A stretch of DNA of 64,000 nucleotides from JBGNFV01 sp049645705 (GCA_049645705.1 JBARUK010000002.1:1-64000); one strand, 5' to 3'. Shown: positions 36,150 through 45,781, counted from the first letter of the stretch. Notes: generated by a model from the letters alone, not told the origin. A program made the numbers and translations.

Positions 36150-36824
36150 CTAATTGTCAATACATTCCTGCCAGTACAGCTTTTTAGTAGATAGCTCCAA
36201 TGCAGTGAGACCGCCTAGCCCCTCTCCTTTCTTACAGCATCCGCTGTCCAGGCATATTGCGCGTGCACCGGTCTCTACATTTCGCTTGATCTCATAAAAT
36301 GATGTAGGTGTATGCCCATGAAGAATGGTTTTACCGTGTGTTTGCCTTTCATCGTATTGCCAGTCTCTTATTTCCAGCATTTCTATAGAATCGGCAAATG
36401 GTCTGTCTGATGAAAAGTTAAACCCTGCATGCACCATGATGTAGCCTTCTTCTATATGAAAGTAACCCATCCTGTCTATCATAGTCAGGTATCGGGAGGG
36501 TATTTCCTCCACCTTCTCTACCTCAAAGCTCATCAAAGCTTCATGCCCTCCGTTACTTAACCAAGTTGTTTCTGTCTCTTCCGTGAGCTGCCGGTAGGCC
36601 TGTAACATTCTCTGCTCATGGTTACCCCTGAGGAGCACCAGTTCTTTTACTCTGCCCCTTAGTTCATTAAAAAAGTCAAGTACCTGCCGCGAAGCAGGGC
36701 CATTGTCTATATGGTCTCCCAGCACAAACAGCTTGTCACTGCCTGAAAGCTTTAGTTTGCTATCGCATAGCTCTTTAAGAGTCTGGTAACAGCCGTGTAC
36801 ATCACTTATTGCATATGAAGCCAT
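36150..36824 (-). CDS. Serine/threonine-type metallophosphatase
   Basis: A 224-residue calcineurin-like phosphoesterase. Motifs are in order: SDVHGCY (near 7), LGDHIDNGP (near 37), LLRGNHEQ (near 65), a histidine in VHAGFNF and another in LHGHTPT, giving the dinuclear metal site. This set is that of bacterial PPP phosphatases related to PrpA and ApaH. The substrate may be phosphoproteins or dinucleotide polyphosphates. It could reverse phosphorylation near the kinase locus, but sits on the other strand, so the link is only positional. Confidence 0.88.
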   Translation of the reverse strand: MASYAISDVHGCYQTLKELCDSKLKLSGSDKLFVLGDHIDNGPASRQVLDFFNELRGRVKELVLLRGNHEQRMLQAYRQLTEETETTWLSNGGHEALMSFEVEKVEEIPSRYLTMIDRMGYFHIEEGYIMVHAGFNFSSDRPFADSIEMLEIRDWQYDERQTHGKTILHGHTPTSFYEIKRNVETGARAICLDSGCCKKGEGLGGLTALELSTKKLYWQECIDN

Positions 36825-36839
36825 ATCACGTTAACACGC

Positions 36840-37424
36840 TCATTCTATCCTTGTTGCTTTGGGTTGCACTATTTCTTCCTCTCCAAAGCCGGATACACCT
36901 CCACTAACAATAAATTTCATAACCTCAGAGCCAGGAGCATCCAGTTTAGTTACGCGTTCGCGGGGAAGAATATACAGGTTACCCGAAAAGTTATAACTGT
37001 GAGGCAGGTATACGGCCACTTCCCCTGGCAGATCGATCACATTCAGATCTTCCTGGGTGATAAAACCCAGCTTTTTTAAGCCTGTGTTTGCATCCATCAA
37101 TACTACGACCGGCTCATCAAACTTTCTTTTCTCTCCTACGAAGGCACCAATAAGGTCTTTGATAGAGGTATAGATCAGGCTTACCAATGGAATTTTGATG
37201 AGTGCCCGCTCCAGTGCATCGAATAAGGGCCGTGCAAGAAGTGTGGAGGCAAGATATCCGAAGATAGTGATGATGGTAAGGATAATTACCAGCCCTACGC
37301 CTGGCAGCGCTACATCGATGATATTATCCAGAAAGTTGATACTCTCTACGACTATGTATACGGTGAGGGCCAGCGGGACTAAGAAAAGCAGGCCCCTGAA
37401 AAAATATTTGAGCAGTCGGTTCAT
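36840..37424 (-). CDS. DUF502 membrane protein
   Basis: A 194-residue protein with two N-terminal membrane helices (about residues 6-30 and 42-66) and a soluble C-terminal domain, the layout of DUF502. The conserved stretch VYLPHSYNFSGNLYILPRE is typical of the family. The biochemical role is unknown. ATG at 37424 (MNRLLKYFF) is chosen over a start 33 bases upstream, because it opens at the first helix as in relatives. It is separated from nqrE by a terminator, so it is not part of the NQR operon. The phosphatase gene follows after 15 bases. Confidence 0.82.
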   Translation of the reverse strand: MNRLLKYFFRGLLFLVPLALTVYIVVESINFLDNIIDVALPGVGLVIILTIITIFGYLASTLLARPLFDALERALIKIPLVSLIYTSIKDLIGAFVGEKRKFDEPVVVLMDANTGLKKLGFITQEDLNVIDLPGEVAVYLPHSYNFSGNLYILPRERVTKLDAPGSEVMKFIVSGGVSGFGEEEIVQPKATRIE

Positions 37425-37449
37425 GGTTTTGGCATTAGCTACATCCAAA

Positions 37450-37480
37450 AATAGCAAAGGCCCTGCAAATGCAGAGCCTT
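37450..37480 (-). terminator. Terminator after nqrE
   Basis: On the minus strand an 11-bp stem with one G-U pair (37480-37470 with 37467-37457) is followed by TGCTATTTTT. It closes the nqrA-E transcript 24 bases past the nqrE stop, before DUF502. Confidence 0.65.
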
Positions 37481-37503
37481 CACCTTCCTAATCGGAAATT
37501 ATT

Positions 37504-38118
37504 TTACAATTCCATACCCATAAAGGACATGAAAGCAATACCCATAAGACCGGTAATCAGCATGGTAATACCCAATCCTTTCAGTCCGGCAGGTACATTG
37601 CTGTACTTAAGCCTTTCGCGAATGGCAGCCAGGGCCACAATGGCGAGCAGCCAACCGATACCGGATGTGAAGCCGAATACAGTAGCCTGCGCCAGATCAT
37701 AACCACGGGGTACCATAAAGAGTGAAGAACCCAGAATGGCACAGTTTACTGCGATCAGGGGAAGGAAAATACCTAGTGAACCATACAGAGCAGGAGATAT
37801 CTTCTCGATCACCATCTCTACCAACTGCACCATGGCAGCAATAACGGCGATAAACATGATGAACTGCAGAAAGCTAAGGTCAACTGTCTCGAAGCTTGCC
37901 CCCAACCATGTAAGAGCACCTTCTCTAAGTATGTGTTCGTAAATAAGCCAGTTGATAGGTACGGTAATGGTCAGTACGAATACTACTGCCAGCCCGAGTC
38001 CCATGGCTGTCGATACTTTTTTAGATACCGCAAGGAAAGAACACATGCCCAGAAAGTAGGCAAATACCATGTTCTCTATGAAGATAGACTTTACGCCTAA
38101 GTTGATTAATTCTTGCAT
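37504..38118 (-). CDS. nqrE: Na+-translocating NADH:quinone reductase subunit E
   Basis: A 204-residue integral membrane subunit of the sodium-pumping NADH:ubiquinone reductase, with six hydrophobic helices. The family cysteines that bind the membrane iron centre are visible in GMCSFLAV (helix 1) and VNCAILGSS (helix 4). It forms a pseudo-symmetric pair with NqrD, encoded 13 bases upstream. It is the last gene of the operon here: a terminator follows, and the usual next gene nqrF is not present. Confidence 0.95.
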   Translation of the reverse strand: MQELINLGVKSIFIENMVFAYFLGMCSFLAVSKKVSTAMGLGLAVVFVLTITVPINWLIYEHILREGALTWLGASFETVDLSFLQFIMFIAVIAAMVQLVEMVIEKISPALYGSLGIFLPLIAVNCAILGSSLFMVPRGYDLAQATVFGFTSGIGWLLAIVALAAIRERLKYSNVPAGLKGLGITMLITGLMGIAFMSFMGMEL

Positions 38119-38131
38119 CGTTCCTTCGTTA

Positions 38132-38803
38132 TTAGTGTTCTACGTAACCGGTTTTTGTGCGCTGCACCCAAATGATCAGCCCCAGCACAAAAAAGGCTCC
38201 TACGGGCGTTACCATTAGGCCATTGGTAGGGAATCTTTCGATTCCTACCGACTCGAATACAGGGAATCCGAACACAGCGGCCGACCCGAGTAATTCACGG
38301 AAGAAGGCGACTGCCAGAATGATCCAGCTATAACCGAGGGCACTACCCAGGGCATCGAGCACAGAGTCGTACGGTTTGTTACCCATGGCAAATGCTTCAA
38401 GGCGTCCCATTACGATACAGTTGGTAATGATAAGACCTACAAACACTGACAGAAGCTTGGACACATCGTACAAATACGCCTTAAGTACCTGGTCTACCAA
38501 AGCCACCAGGGTCGCAATGACCGCAAGCTGCACAATGATACGTACCCGGCTGGGGATCAGCTTCCGTAAAGCTGAAATAATAAGGCTTGAAAACACCATT
38601 ACGAATATCACAGACAGCGACATTACGAATGTAGGCTTCATCTGAGTAGTCACCGCCAATGCAGAACATATACCCAGTACCTGTACGGTAATAGGATTAT
38701 CGTCATTGAGCGGATCGGAAACGATCTTCTTCCTTCTTTTAGAAAGTAAGCCTTCGCTTTCTTTGACCTTTACTTCCTGTTGTTCTATTGTATCGGTATT
38801 CAT
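38132..38803 (-). CDS. nqrD: Na+-translocating NADH:quinone reductase subunit D
   Basis: A 223-residue membrane subunit, the partner of NqrE, with six helices. Cysteines in VLGICSALAVT and IITNCIVMGRLEA correspond to the membrane Fe ligands. A charged N-terminal extension of about 30 residues (KVKESEGLLSKRRKK) is longer than in enteric NqrD. It lies 19 bases after nqrC. Confidence 0.95.
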   Translation of the reverse strand: MNTDTIEQQEVKVKESEGLLSKRRKKIVSDPLNDDNPITVQVLGICSALAVTTQMKPTFVMSLSVIFVMVFSSLIISALRKLIPSRVRIIVQLAVIATLVALVDQVLKAYLYDVSKLLSVFVGLIITNCIVMGRLEAFAMGNKPYDSVLDALGSALGYSWIILAVAFFRELLGSAAVFGFPVFESVGIERFPTNGLMVTPVGAFFVLGLIIWVQRTKTGYVEH

Positions 38804-38822
38804 AGTTACTTTCTTTTGCTAG

Positions 38823-39581
38823 TTAGCGGATAACCTGTGTAGTTGCTTCTCCGCCGCTGTTAATGCGGCTGAAGTAATTCTGATAGTATCCGGCATACTT
38901 CCTCAGCATTTCATTGACACCATCTGCCGTTTTAGTAGCTCCGCTAAGGCCATCTACCTGGTAATCCCCATAAATGCTTGGATCACCGGTTTCGCCTTTA
39001 ACCATAGTCACGGACACCAGGTCGCCTACTTCATTAAAAAGCTTTTTACCTTTGAATCTGCCCTGAACTTCAGCATCAGTAATACGCGCTCCAAGTCCGG
39101 GAGTCTCAGCTTTGTGATCCAGCGATACCCCTACTACCTCTTTGAACGAACCGTCTACGGCAAGATACCCGAAGATATCGTCCCAAAGACCTTTTCCGTA
39201 GACAGGCAGGATGTAAGACTGAACTCCACCACCTTCACCCAGGTATTTGAATACAGGGTAGTAGCGCTCAAGTGAGTCACGCTTATACTCTTTTCCAATA
39301 TCGATCTGCTCGGCAACGAGGGCGTTACCTTCCTCATCCTGCTCTACTTCCACTCCGTCGTAGTTAACAACGATGGATTCGATACGCTCCTGATAAACAT
39401 CCAGTACATCTGCACCTTCTTCAAGGTCCATTACTGCACCCAATATCTGACGTTTGGTGTCGAGCTCTACCTGTTTTTTCTGAATAGGCTTCAGAAATAC
39501 AGCCGCTGTTGCCAGCGCTCCGCCCAATACTACAGTGAGTATGGCGGAAAACATAAGAATATATCCGTTAGACTGTTGCAC
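38823..39581 (-). CDS. nqrC: Na+-translocating NADH:quinone reductase subunit C
   Basis: A 252-residue subunit anchored by one N-terminal helix (about residues 7-30) with a periplasmic FMN domain. The flavin is bound covalently to the threonine of DGLSGATKTADGV (near residue 214). The stretch TPGLGARI is also conserved. Its start overlaps the end of nqrB by 14 bases, so the two are translationally coupled. Confidence 0.95.
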   Translation of the reverse strand: MQQSNGYILMFSAILTVVLGGALATAAVFLKPIQKKQVELDTKRQILGAVMDLEEGADVLDVYQERIESIVVNYDGVEVEQDEEGNALVAEQIDIGKEYKRDSLERYYPVFKYLGEGGGVQSYILPVYGKGLWDDIFGYLAVDGSFKEVVGVSLDHKAETPGLGARITDAEVQGRFKGKKLFNEVGDLVSVTMVKGETGDPSIYGDYQVDGLSGATKTADGVNEMLRKYAGYYQNYFSRINSGGEATTQVIR

Positions 39582-40761
39582 GTTGTAATCTCCTTTTCTT
39601 GTTAGCAGCTATTACGTTGTGGTCGATAAGCGGGGCGAACACGTTCATAAGCAGGATCGCCAGCATAATACCTTCCGGGTATGCAGGATTAGTAACCCTG
39701 ATCAAAACGGTGACCACTCCGATGAGGAAACCATATATCCACTTACCTTTTTCGGTGTGTGCGGCAGATACCGGATCGGTTGCCATAAAAACAGCACCGA
39801 AGGCCAGACCACCCATCACCAGGTGATAATGAGCAGGCACATTCTGAAATGCACTGCCACCGAGTGCATCGAAGCCAAGGGCCATAGCATATGTACCGGC
39901 AAATACGCTTACGATGATCTTCCAGCTACCTACTCCTGTAATGATAAGGATGGCAGCACCTACAAGTGCCATAAGGGTTGATGTCTCACCGATAGAACCG
40001 GGAATAGATCCGAGGAACATTTGTTTGAATGTATAGAATGGCGCCCAGAAACTGCTCCATGCACTGGTCACGGCCATTTCAGTATTGGCCAGGCTTTCTT
40101 CGGCAGCTATGGCAAGAGCAGTAGCTCCGCTATATCCGTCGATGGGCGTTGCATCACCCAGGTAAGTCCATACTTCACCTGAAATATCGGAAGGGTAAGC
40201 AAAGTAAAGGAATGCACGGGCGGTAAGTGCCACATTGAGAATGTTCATACCCGTACCACCGAATACCTCTTTTGCGATAACTACGGCAAACACAGTTGCC
40301 AGGGCTACCTGCCACAGGGGTATGGTCACGGGCATACACAGAGGGATAAGCATACCTGTTACCAGGAAGCCCTCGTTAATAGGGTGCTTTCTTACTACAG
40401 CAAACAGTACTTCTGTGAGACCACCTGCCACGTAAGAAACCAGTACTATCGGTAATACAAGACCTGCACCAAGCAAAAAATTGGTCATGAAGTCTGCCTC
40501 TTCTCCGACAGCAAGGTAATGCTGATGACCCATATTCCACATACCGAACAACAGAGCCGGTATCATGGCAATCACCACCGTCATCATCATACGCTTAAGA
40601 TCGATAGCATCACGTACGTGAACACCCTTCGGCTTAGTAGTATGATTAGGCGTGAAGAGGAATGTATCGCCTGCTTCGAACAGGTAATAGAATTTCTCCA
40701 GTTTACCGCCCTTCTCGAACATAGGCTTCTGTTTATCCAGAAGATTTCTTAGAGCTTTCAT
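39568..40761 (-). CDS. nqrB: Na+-translocating NADH:quinone reductase subunit B
   Basis: A 397-residue subunit with about ten helices that forms the sodium channel core. The covalent FMN site is the threonine of DGYSGATALAIA (near 213). PINEGFLVTGMLIPLCMP and ATDPVSAAHTEKGKWIYG are hallmark stretches. It follows nqrA by 13 bases. Confidence 0.95.
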   Translation of the reverse strand: MKALRNLLDKQKPMFEKGGKLEKFYYLFEAGDTFLFTPNHTTKPKGVHVRDAIDLKRMMMTVVIAMIPALLFGMWNMGHQHYLAVGEEADFMTNFLLGAGLVLPIVLVSYVAGGLTEVLFAVVRKHPINEGFLVTGMLIPLCMPVTIPLWQVALATVFAVVIAKEVFGGTGMNILNVALTARAFLYFAYPSDISGEVWTYLGDATPIDGYSGATALAIAAEESLANTEMAVTSAWSSFWAPFYTFKQMFLGSIPGSIGETSTLMALVGAAILIITGVGSWKIIVSVFAGTYAMALGFDALGGSAFQNVPAHYHLVMGGLAFGAVFMATDPVSAAHTEKGKWIYGFLIGVVTVLIRVTNPAYPEGIMLAILLMNVFAPLIDHNVIAANKKRRLQRATV

Positions 40762-40774
40762 ATACTATTCTCTA

Positions 40775-42136
40775 TCAGCTATTTTTCATTAAATCCAATC
40801 CCTGGCGCAATATGGCCTGGATATCGTGCTTGGACACGTCCACAAATTCACACAATGCCAGGTCTTCCTCGATCACTTCATAAATGCCGAGTGCCTCCAT
40901 GTCATCGTAATCTTCTGCCATAATGGCTTTGATTAAATGCGTAGGGTAGATATCTATAGGCGTAACGGACTCGAATGTACCTGTTTGTACAAATGCTCTT
41001 TCCTCACCCTTGATGTTTGTATCGAGTACAAACTCTTTTTTAGGATTCAGGAATGAAAGCAGTCCGAATGCACGGTGGTAGCTCAATTTAGTACTGGGCA
41101 TGATCCAGCCAAGGAAGTCATAATGATCTCCTTCGGGGATAACAGAAATAAGGTCATCGTAATAACCCAGGAATCCGTCTTTTTTTATCTTGGTGCCGGT
41201 AAGTACGTTGCCGCTGATATAGCGCACGTTATCACCCGTGATCTTTCCGGAAATAATTGATTCGAGCTTAGCCCCCTGGAATGTTTTGTAGTACTGTGGC
41301 TTAGCTACTTCCGATCCGGCAAGCGCAATAATACGCGAAGCATCGTACTTACCTTCCAGGAAGAGTTTACCAATCTGGATCACACCGAACGGACGAATGG
41401 TCCAGACAATGTCTCCCCTGTTGATGGGGTCCAGGTGGTGTATCTGAATACCGGGATTACCGGCCGGATGAGGACCAGAAAATTTATTGACCTGTACACC
41501 CTGTGCGTTACCGAAAGCGGCATTAACCTCATTTTCAGCGGCTACGTTCACATGGATGGTACCGGAAGTCAGTTTTTTGAGCACATCTACTCCTGCTTGG
41601 AAATACTGCTCCTGTCCTTTGAACAGCACGTTGTAATCCGGAGCAAGAGGATGCGTGTCGAACCCGCTGATATGGATGGCTTTTGGGGCCTCCTCCGGAT
41701 CGGCAAAAGAACCATAAGGGCGCTGTATAAGCTGAGGCCACACACCGCTGTTCAGCATCTGCTCTTCTACCTGCTCACGGGTCAGGCTGCTGACTTCAGA
41801 GATACTGTAGCGGGGAAATTCTTCGTAAGCGATATTGCTGTCAGCCAGTATGACTACTTCCAGCAATTTACGCTTTTCGCCTCTTTTAACTTCAACTACT
41901 TCGCCACTCACAGGAGCGGTAAGCATGATACGGCTATGCTTTTTATCGTAAAGGAGAGGAGTACCCGCTTTAACGGTTGCTCCTTCTTCTACCAAAACCT
42001 TTGGCCGGGTGATATCACGAAAATCCGTAGGCTTTACGGCAAATGTCTTAGGCACAGGAGCCTCAGACACTGTATTTTCTGCCTTACCTTTCAGATTGAT
42101 ATCGAAACCTCTCTTAAGCTTGATGACTTTTGTCAT
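40775..42136 (-). CDS. nqrA: Na+-translocating NADH:quinone reductase subunit A
   Basis: A 453-residue cytoplasmic subunit of the sodium pump, involved in quinone binding. The N-terminal biotinyl-lipoyl-like part and the family stretches GLRLxx-type IKLKRGFDINLKG and FSGPHPAGNPGIQIHHL are clear. It is the first gene of the operon nqrA-B-C-D-E. A perfect -7 box lies 39 bases upstream of the ATG. Confidence 0.95.
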   Translation of the reverse strand: MTKVIKLKRGFDINLKGKAENTVSEAPVPKTFAVKPTDFRDITRPKVLVEEGATVKAGTPLLYDKKHSRIMLTAPVSGEVVEVKRGEKRKLLEVVILADSNIAYEEFPRYSISEVSSLTREQVEEQMLNSGVWPQLIQRPYGSFADPEEAPKAIHISGFDTHPLAPDYNVLFKGQEQYFQAGVDVLKKLTSGTIHVNVAAENEVNAAFGNAQGVQVNKFSGPHPAGNPGIQIHHLDPINRGDIVWTIRPFGVIQIGKLFLEGKYDASRIIALAGSEVAKPQYYKTFQGAKLESIISGKITGDNVRYISGNVLTGTKIKKDGFLGYYDDLISVIPEGDHYDFLGWIMPSTKLSYHRAFGLLSFLNPKKEFVLDTNIKGEERAFVQTGTFESVTPIDIYPTHLIKAIMAEDYDDMEALGIYEVIEEDLALCEFVDVSKHDIQAILRQGLDLMKNS

Positions 42137-42174
42137 TGTCTATATGTAATGAATCGATAGGTTCAAAAACGTGG

Positions 42175-42182
42175 CAAAAATA
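42175..42182 (-). promoter_or_regulatory. -7 promoter box of the nqr operon
   Basis: On the minus strand TATTTTTG matches TAnnTTTG exactly. A TTTTT run lies about 17 bases upstream, near the -33 position. The distance to the nqrA ATG gives a leader of roughly 30 bases. Confidence 0.55.
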
Positions 42183-42279
42183 GTAAATTTTTGTTCATGA
42201 AAAACCTGGTGTAGTATTATTAACCAAATCGAATATTGGTGTGTCGAGAATTATTCCACCTCTGTTTTAATGCTTACGG

Positions 42280-43173
42280 TCACGCAGGAACCTGATCACC
42301 GAGTTTCCTTACGTGCCTGGCTACTCTTTCCATCAGCCACATAGGCGTTGAGGTGGCACCGCAAATACCAACATTCTCAGCCTCATCGAACCAGGCAGGG
42401 TTTATTCCCTCCTCATTCTCAATAAAATAGCTGTTTGAATTCTCGCTTTTACAAACACTGTACAGTGCTTTTCCGTTCGAACTCTTTTTGCCACTTACGA
42501 AAAGGATCACATCATTTTCGATAGAAAATTTTTGCAACTGCGGTTCCCGGTTGGAAACCTGCCTACAAATGCTGTCGTTAGCCTGGAAATCACCGTCTGA
42601 CAGGACACCTTTAGCTTTTGCAATGCGCTCCTCTATCAGTTGTCGGATATGATAAAAGCCCTTAGTGCTTTTTGTGGTCTGACTAAACAATGTTACAGGC
42701 CTGTCAAAATCAATTTTGTCCAGATCCTCTTCAGTCATCACAATGATGGCGTTATCCAGTGTCTGGCCACTCAAGCCGATAACTTCGGCATGACCGGGCT
42801 TGCCATAAATGACAATCTGCCCCTTTGCTTCTTCGCTCTTATCAAAAGCATTTTTAACCCTGTTCTGTAGCTTCAGCACTACAGGACAGGAGGCATCGAT
42901 AAGTTCTATATTATTTTTCAGAGCCATCTGGTAAGTTTCGGGAGGCTCACCATGTGCCCTGATCAGTACTTTACAGTCCCTCAGTTCTCCAAGTTGCTCA
43001 CGATCGATCACCCGGAGTCCTTTTTCATAAAGGCGCTTCACCTCCATATCATTATGGACAATATCTCCCAGGCAATACAAAGTACCGCTGTCTTCCATTT
43101 CGTCTTCGGCCATCTGGATGGCAAACTCCACACCGAAGCAGTATCCTGAATTTTTATCGATCGTTACGTTCAT
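42280..43173 (-). CDS. ispH: 4-hydroxy-3-methylbut-2-enyl diphosphate reductase
   Basis: The last enzyme of the MEP isoprenoid pathway; it reduces HMBPP to IPP and DMAPP with a 4Fe-4S cluster. Cluster cysteines are in GYCFGV (near residue 11), DASCPVV (near 95) and GICGATSTP (near 270). The active-site RAHGEPP is present. ATG at 43173 (MNVTIDKNSGYCFGV) fits the family start. An upstream in-frame ATG at 43197 overlaps the cmk stop and would add eight residues. It is co-transcribed with cmk, an arrangement also seen in other bacteria. Confidence 0.94.
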   Translation of the reverse strand: MNVTIDKNSGYCFGVEFAIQMAEDEMEDSGTLYCLGDIVHNDMEVKRLYEKGLRVIDREQLGELRDCKVLIRAHGEPPETYQMALKNNIELIDASCPVVLKLQNRVKNAFDKSEEAKGQIVIYGKPGHAEVIGLSGQTLDNAIIVMTEEDLDKIDFDRPVTLFSQTTKSTKGFYHIRQLIEERIAKAKGVLSDGDFQANDSICRQVSNREPQLQKFSIENDVILFVSGKKSSNGKALYSVCKSENSNSYFIENEEGINPAWFDEAENVGICGATSTPMWLMERVARHVRKLGDQVPA

Positions 43174-43189
43174 AAATAATTCATTTTTA

Positions 43190-43909
43190 TCAGGCATTAC
43201 TGGTGGCCTGCATCCGAAGACGAGCCAGGTCCAGGATCTTCTGAACCTGCTGCTCGAACGTTATATGACTGGTGTCTATTTCATGTGCGTCTTCCGCCTT
43301 GCGCAGCGGGCTAACCTCACGGTTAGAATCTATATGGTCACGACTTGCGAGGTTTTTTCTTACATCGTCAGTCGTTATTTCCACACCTTTGCTTTCCAGC
43401 TCTCTCATTCGCCTGTCCACCCTTGCATCGAAGTTGGCCGTCATAAATACTTTCAGTTCAGCATTAGGGTATACAGTGGTGCCTATGTCACGACCATCCA
43501 TGACCACACCGCCGTCCTGTCCCATTTGCCTCTGCAGTGCCACCATAGCCGTACGTACTAAGGGAATGACACTAACGGGACTTACCATATTGGATACCCG
43601 CATTTTTCGTATCTGCTCCTCTACGTTTTCGCCGTTAAGGTAGGTCTCGAACCTCCGCTCTATGCGGTTGTACTTAAAGGTAATATGGATATCGCCAAGT
43701 GCTTTACTGACTTCTTCGTCGCTTTCAAGATTCACGTCGTTTTCCAGAAAGTATAAGGTAACTGCACGATACATAGCCCCTGAATCCACATAAGTAAAAT
43801 TAAGCCTGGAAGCCACCTCCTTTGCCGTGCTGCTCTTACCGCAGGCAGAGTAGCCGTCTATGGCAATAATGATCTTTTTATAATCCTGGTCGGTGGCTTG
43901 GTCGTACAT
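43190..43909 (-). CDS. cmk: Cytidylate kinase
   Basis: Phosphorylates CMP and dCMP with ATP. P-loop IAIDGYSACGKSSTAKE (near residue 15), CMP-binding YVDSGAMYRAVTL, and DGRDIGTTVYP are all typical. The 239-residue length is normal. It is first in a cmk-ispH pair and divergent from the adenine deaminase gene; the 237-base gap between them contains a + strand promoter. Confidence 0.95.
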   Translation of the reverse strand: MYDQATDQDYKKIIIAIDGYSACGKSSTAKEVASRLNFTYVDSGAMYRAVTLYFLENDVNLESDEEVSKALGDIHITFKYNRIERRFETYLNGENVEEQIRKMRVSNMVSPVSVIPLVRTAMVALQRQMGQDGGVVMDGRDIGTTVYPNAELKVFMTANFDARVDRRMRELESKGVEITTDDVRKNLASRDHIDSNREVSPLRKAEDAHEIDTSHITFEQQVQKILDLARLRMQATSNA

Positions 43910-44035
43910 AATCAGCAGTCTTTTATAGGGCAGGGAATAGGTTTTCTTTTAGGGATTGTTCGTGGTTTATTCGTTTTACAGGATGAGAGACTCATGCCCA
44001 TACATAACATAACTATGAGAGAATATGCAATAGTT

Positions 44036-44066
44036 TTTTTCAAACCGGACGGGTTTTCTAATTTTG
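44036..44066 (+). promoter_or_regulatory. Promoter of the adenine deaminase gene
   Basis: TAATTTTG (44059-44066) is an exact TAnnTTTG box with TTTT 19 bases upstream (44036-44039). The leader to the TTG start at 44147 is about 75 bases. Confidence 0.5.
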
Positions 44067-44146
44067 AACAAATATAGTAATTAATAACAGCGGGTTACGA
44101 CTCACGAACCCTTTGTTTCAATTCTTACACCCAAACACAGCTTTCC

Positions 44147-45781
44147 TTGAAATCGTTTACCATATCCGGCCAACTTGCAGATATCTCTTCGCGGGAAACC
44201 TATCCCTGTACTATTCGTGTGGAAAACGGGGTAATTGCCCGCATAGAGCGAACGAAGGAGGCTCCGCCCCATTTTATCATTCCAGGTTTTGTAGATGCTC
44301 ACGTACATGTGGAAAGCAGCATGCTGGTACCTTCTGAGTTTGCCCGGCTCGCGGTTGTGCATGGTACGGTCTCCACCGTGTCGGACCCGCATGAAATAGG
44401 CAACGTACTGGGCAAGGAAGGAGTGAAATACATGATCGAAAACGGCAAGAAGGTGCCTTTTAAGTTTGCTTTCGGCGCTCCCTCATGTGTGCCTGCTACT
44501 ATATTTGAAACAGCAGGTGATTCCATAGATTCAAATGATGTAAGGGAACTGCTGGAAATGGAAGAGATCCCTTACCTGGCTGAAATGATGAACTGGCCCG
44601 GGGTATTGCACGGCGATGATGAGGTGTACAGGAAGATCGCTATTGCCAAAGAACTGGGCAAGCCAGTAGACGGTCATTCGCCCGGACTCAGAGGGGAGAA
44701 CGCAAAAAAGTACATAGAAGCGGGCATATCTACTGATCATGAATGCTTTACGGCAGAAGAAGCAATGGACAAGCTGAAGTACGGAATGAAAATACTGATC
44801 CGTGAAGGTAGTGCAGCCAGAAACTTCGAAGCCCTGGCGGAGCTTTTGCACGACCACTCGGACATGATGATGCTGTGCTCTGACGACAAGCATCCGGACA
44901 GCCTGGAACAGGGGCATATAAACCAGTTGTGCGCCCGGGCGGTAGCTAAAGGTATAGATGTCTATAAGGTATTAAAGGCTGCCTGTATAAATCCGGTAGA
45001 ACATTATAACCTTCCGGTAGGCCAGCTAAAACCAGGGGACCCGGCGGACTTTGTACTGCTGCACGACCTGAAGAATTTTAATGTACATAAGACCTACATA
45101 GATGGCCGTTTGGTGGCGGAAGAAGGCAAAACACTGATCGAACCTGTAGAAAATAAGGTCATAAACCGCTTCGACTGCTCCCCTAAATCGGCGGCTGACT
45201 TCAAACTTGCCCCTGCCGGTGGGTCGGTAAATGTGATAGAAGCTCTCGACGGTGAGCTTATTACTAACCGATTGCAGGCACAAGCACATGTAGATGACGA
45301 AAATGTCGTTTCTGATGTAGAAAACGACATATTGAAGCTGACGGTGGTAAACAGGTACGAGAACGCCGATCCGGCCATTTCATTTATCAAAAACTTTCAG
45401 TTGAAAGAAGGTGCCCTGGCCAGTTGTGTAGGTCATGACTCGCATAATATCATAGCTGTGGGCTGCGACGATGAGTCTTTATGCCGGGCTATAAATCTCA
45501 TCATTGAAAATAAAGGCGGAATAAGTGCAGTAGGCATAGGTAAAGACATGGTGCTACCTCTTCCTGTGGCAGGCATTATGTCGGCAGATGATGGCTATGA
45601 AGTGGCCCGACGCTACGAAGAAATAGATCGCTTTGCAAAGGAACTGGGCAGTAGCCTGGAATCTCCTTTTATGACACTTTCATTTATGGCCCTACTGGTC
45701 ATACCCTCGGTCAAGCTGAGCGACAAAGGCCTGTTTGATGGTGACAAATTTACTTTTATACAACCGTTTGCTAGCCAGTAA
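44147..45781 (+). CDS. ade: Adenine deaminase
   Basis: Deaminates adenine to hypoxanthine in purine salvage. The 544 residues have the amidohydrolase metal motif GFVDAHVHVESSML (near 48), DGHSPGL and STDHECF further on, and a C-terminal half with VGHDSHNIIAVG, as in the Ade family of two-metal enzymes. The first in-frame ATG lies inside the metal motif, so TTG at 44147 is the only workable start. The family stretch SGTLADI-like QLADISSRET is kept at the N-terminus. Confidence 0.93.
   Translation: MKSFTISGQLADISSRETYPCTIRVENGVIARIERTKEAPPHFIIPGFVDAHVHVESSMLVPSEFARLAVVHGTVSTVSDPHEIGNVLGKEGVKYMIENGKKVPFKFAFGAPSCVPATIFETAGDSIDSNDVRELLEMEEIPYLAEMMNWPGVLHGDDEVYRKIAIAKELGKPVDGHSPGLRGENAKKYIEAGISTDHECFTAEEAMDKLKYGMKILIREGSAARNFEALAELLHDHSDMMMLCSDDKHPDSLEQGHINQLCARAVAKGIDVYKVLKAACINPVEHYNLPVGQLKPGDPADFVLLHDLKNFNVHKTYIDGRLVAEEGKTLIEPVENKVINRFDCSPKSAADFKLAPAGGSVNVIEALDGELITNRLQAQAHVDDENVVSDVENDILKLTVVNRYENADPAISFIKNFQLKEGALASCVGHDSHNIIAVGCDDESLCRAINLIIENKGGISAVGIGKDMVLPLPVAGIMSADDGYEVARRYEEIDRFAKELGSSLESPFMTLSFMALLVIPSVKLSDKGLFDGDKFTFIQPFASQ

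Noticed and set aside
41435..42160. Plus-strand open frame of 241 codons opposite nqrA
   Set aside because: Antisense shadow of a conserved gene; the predicted protein has low-complexity, Cys/His/Tyr-rich composition typical of shadows.
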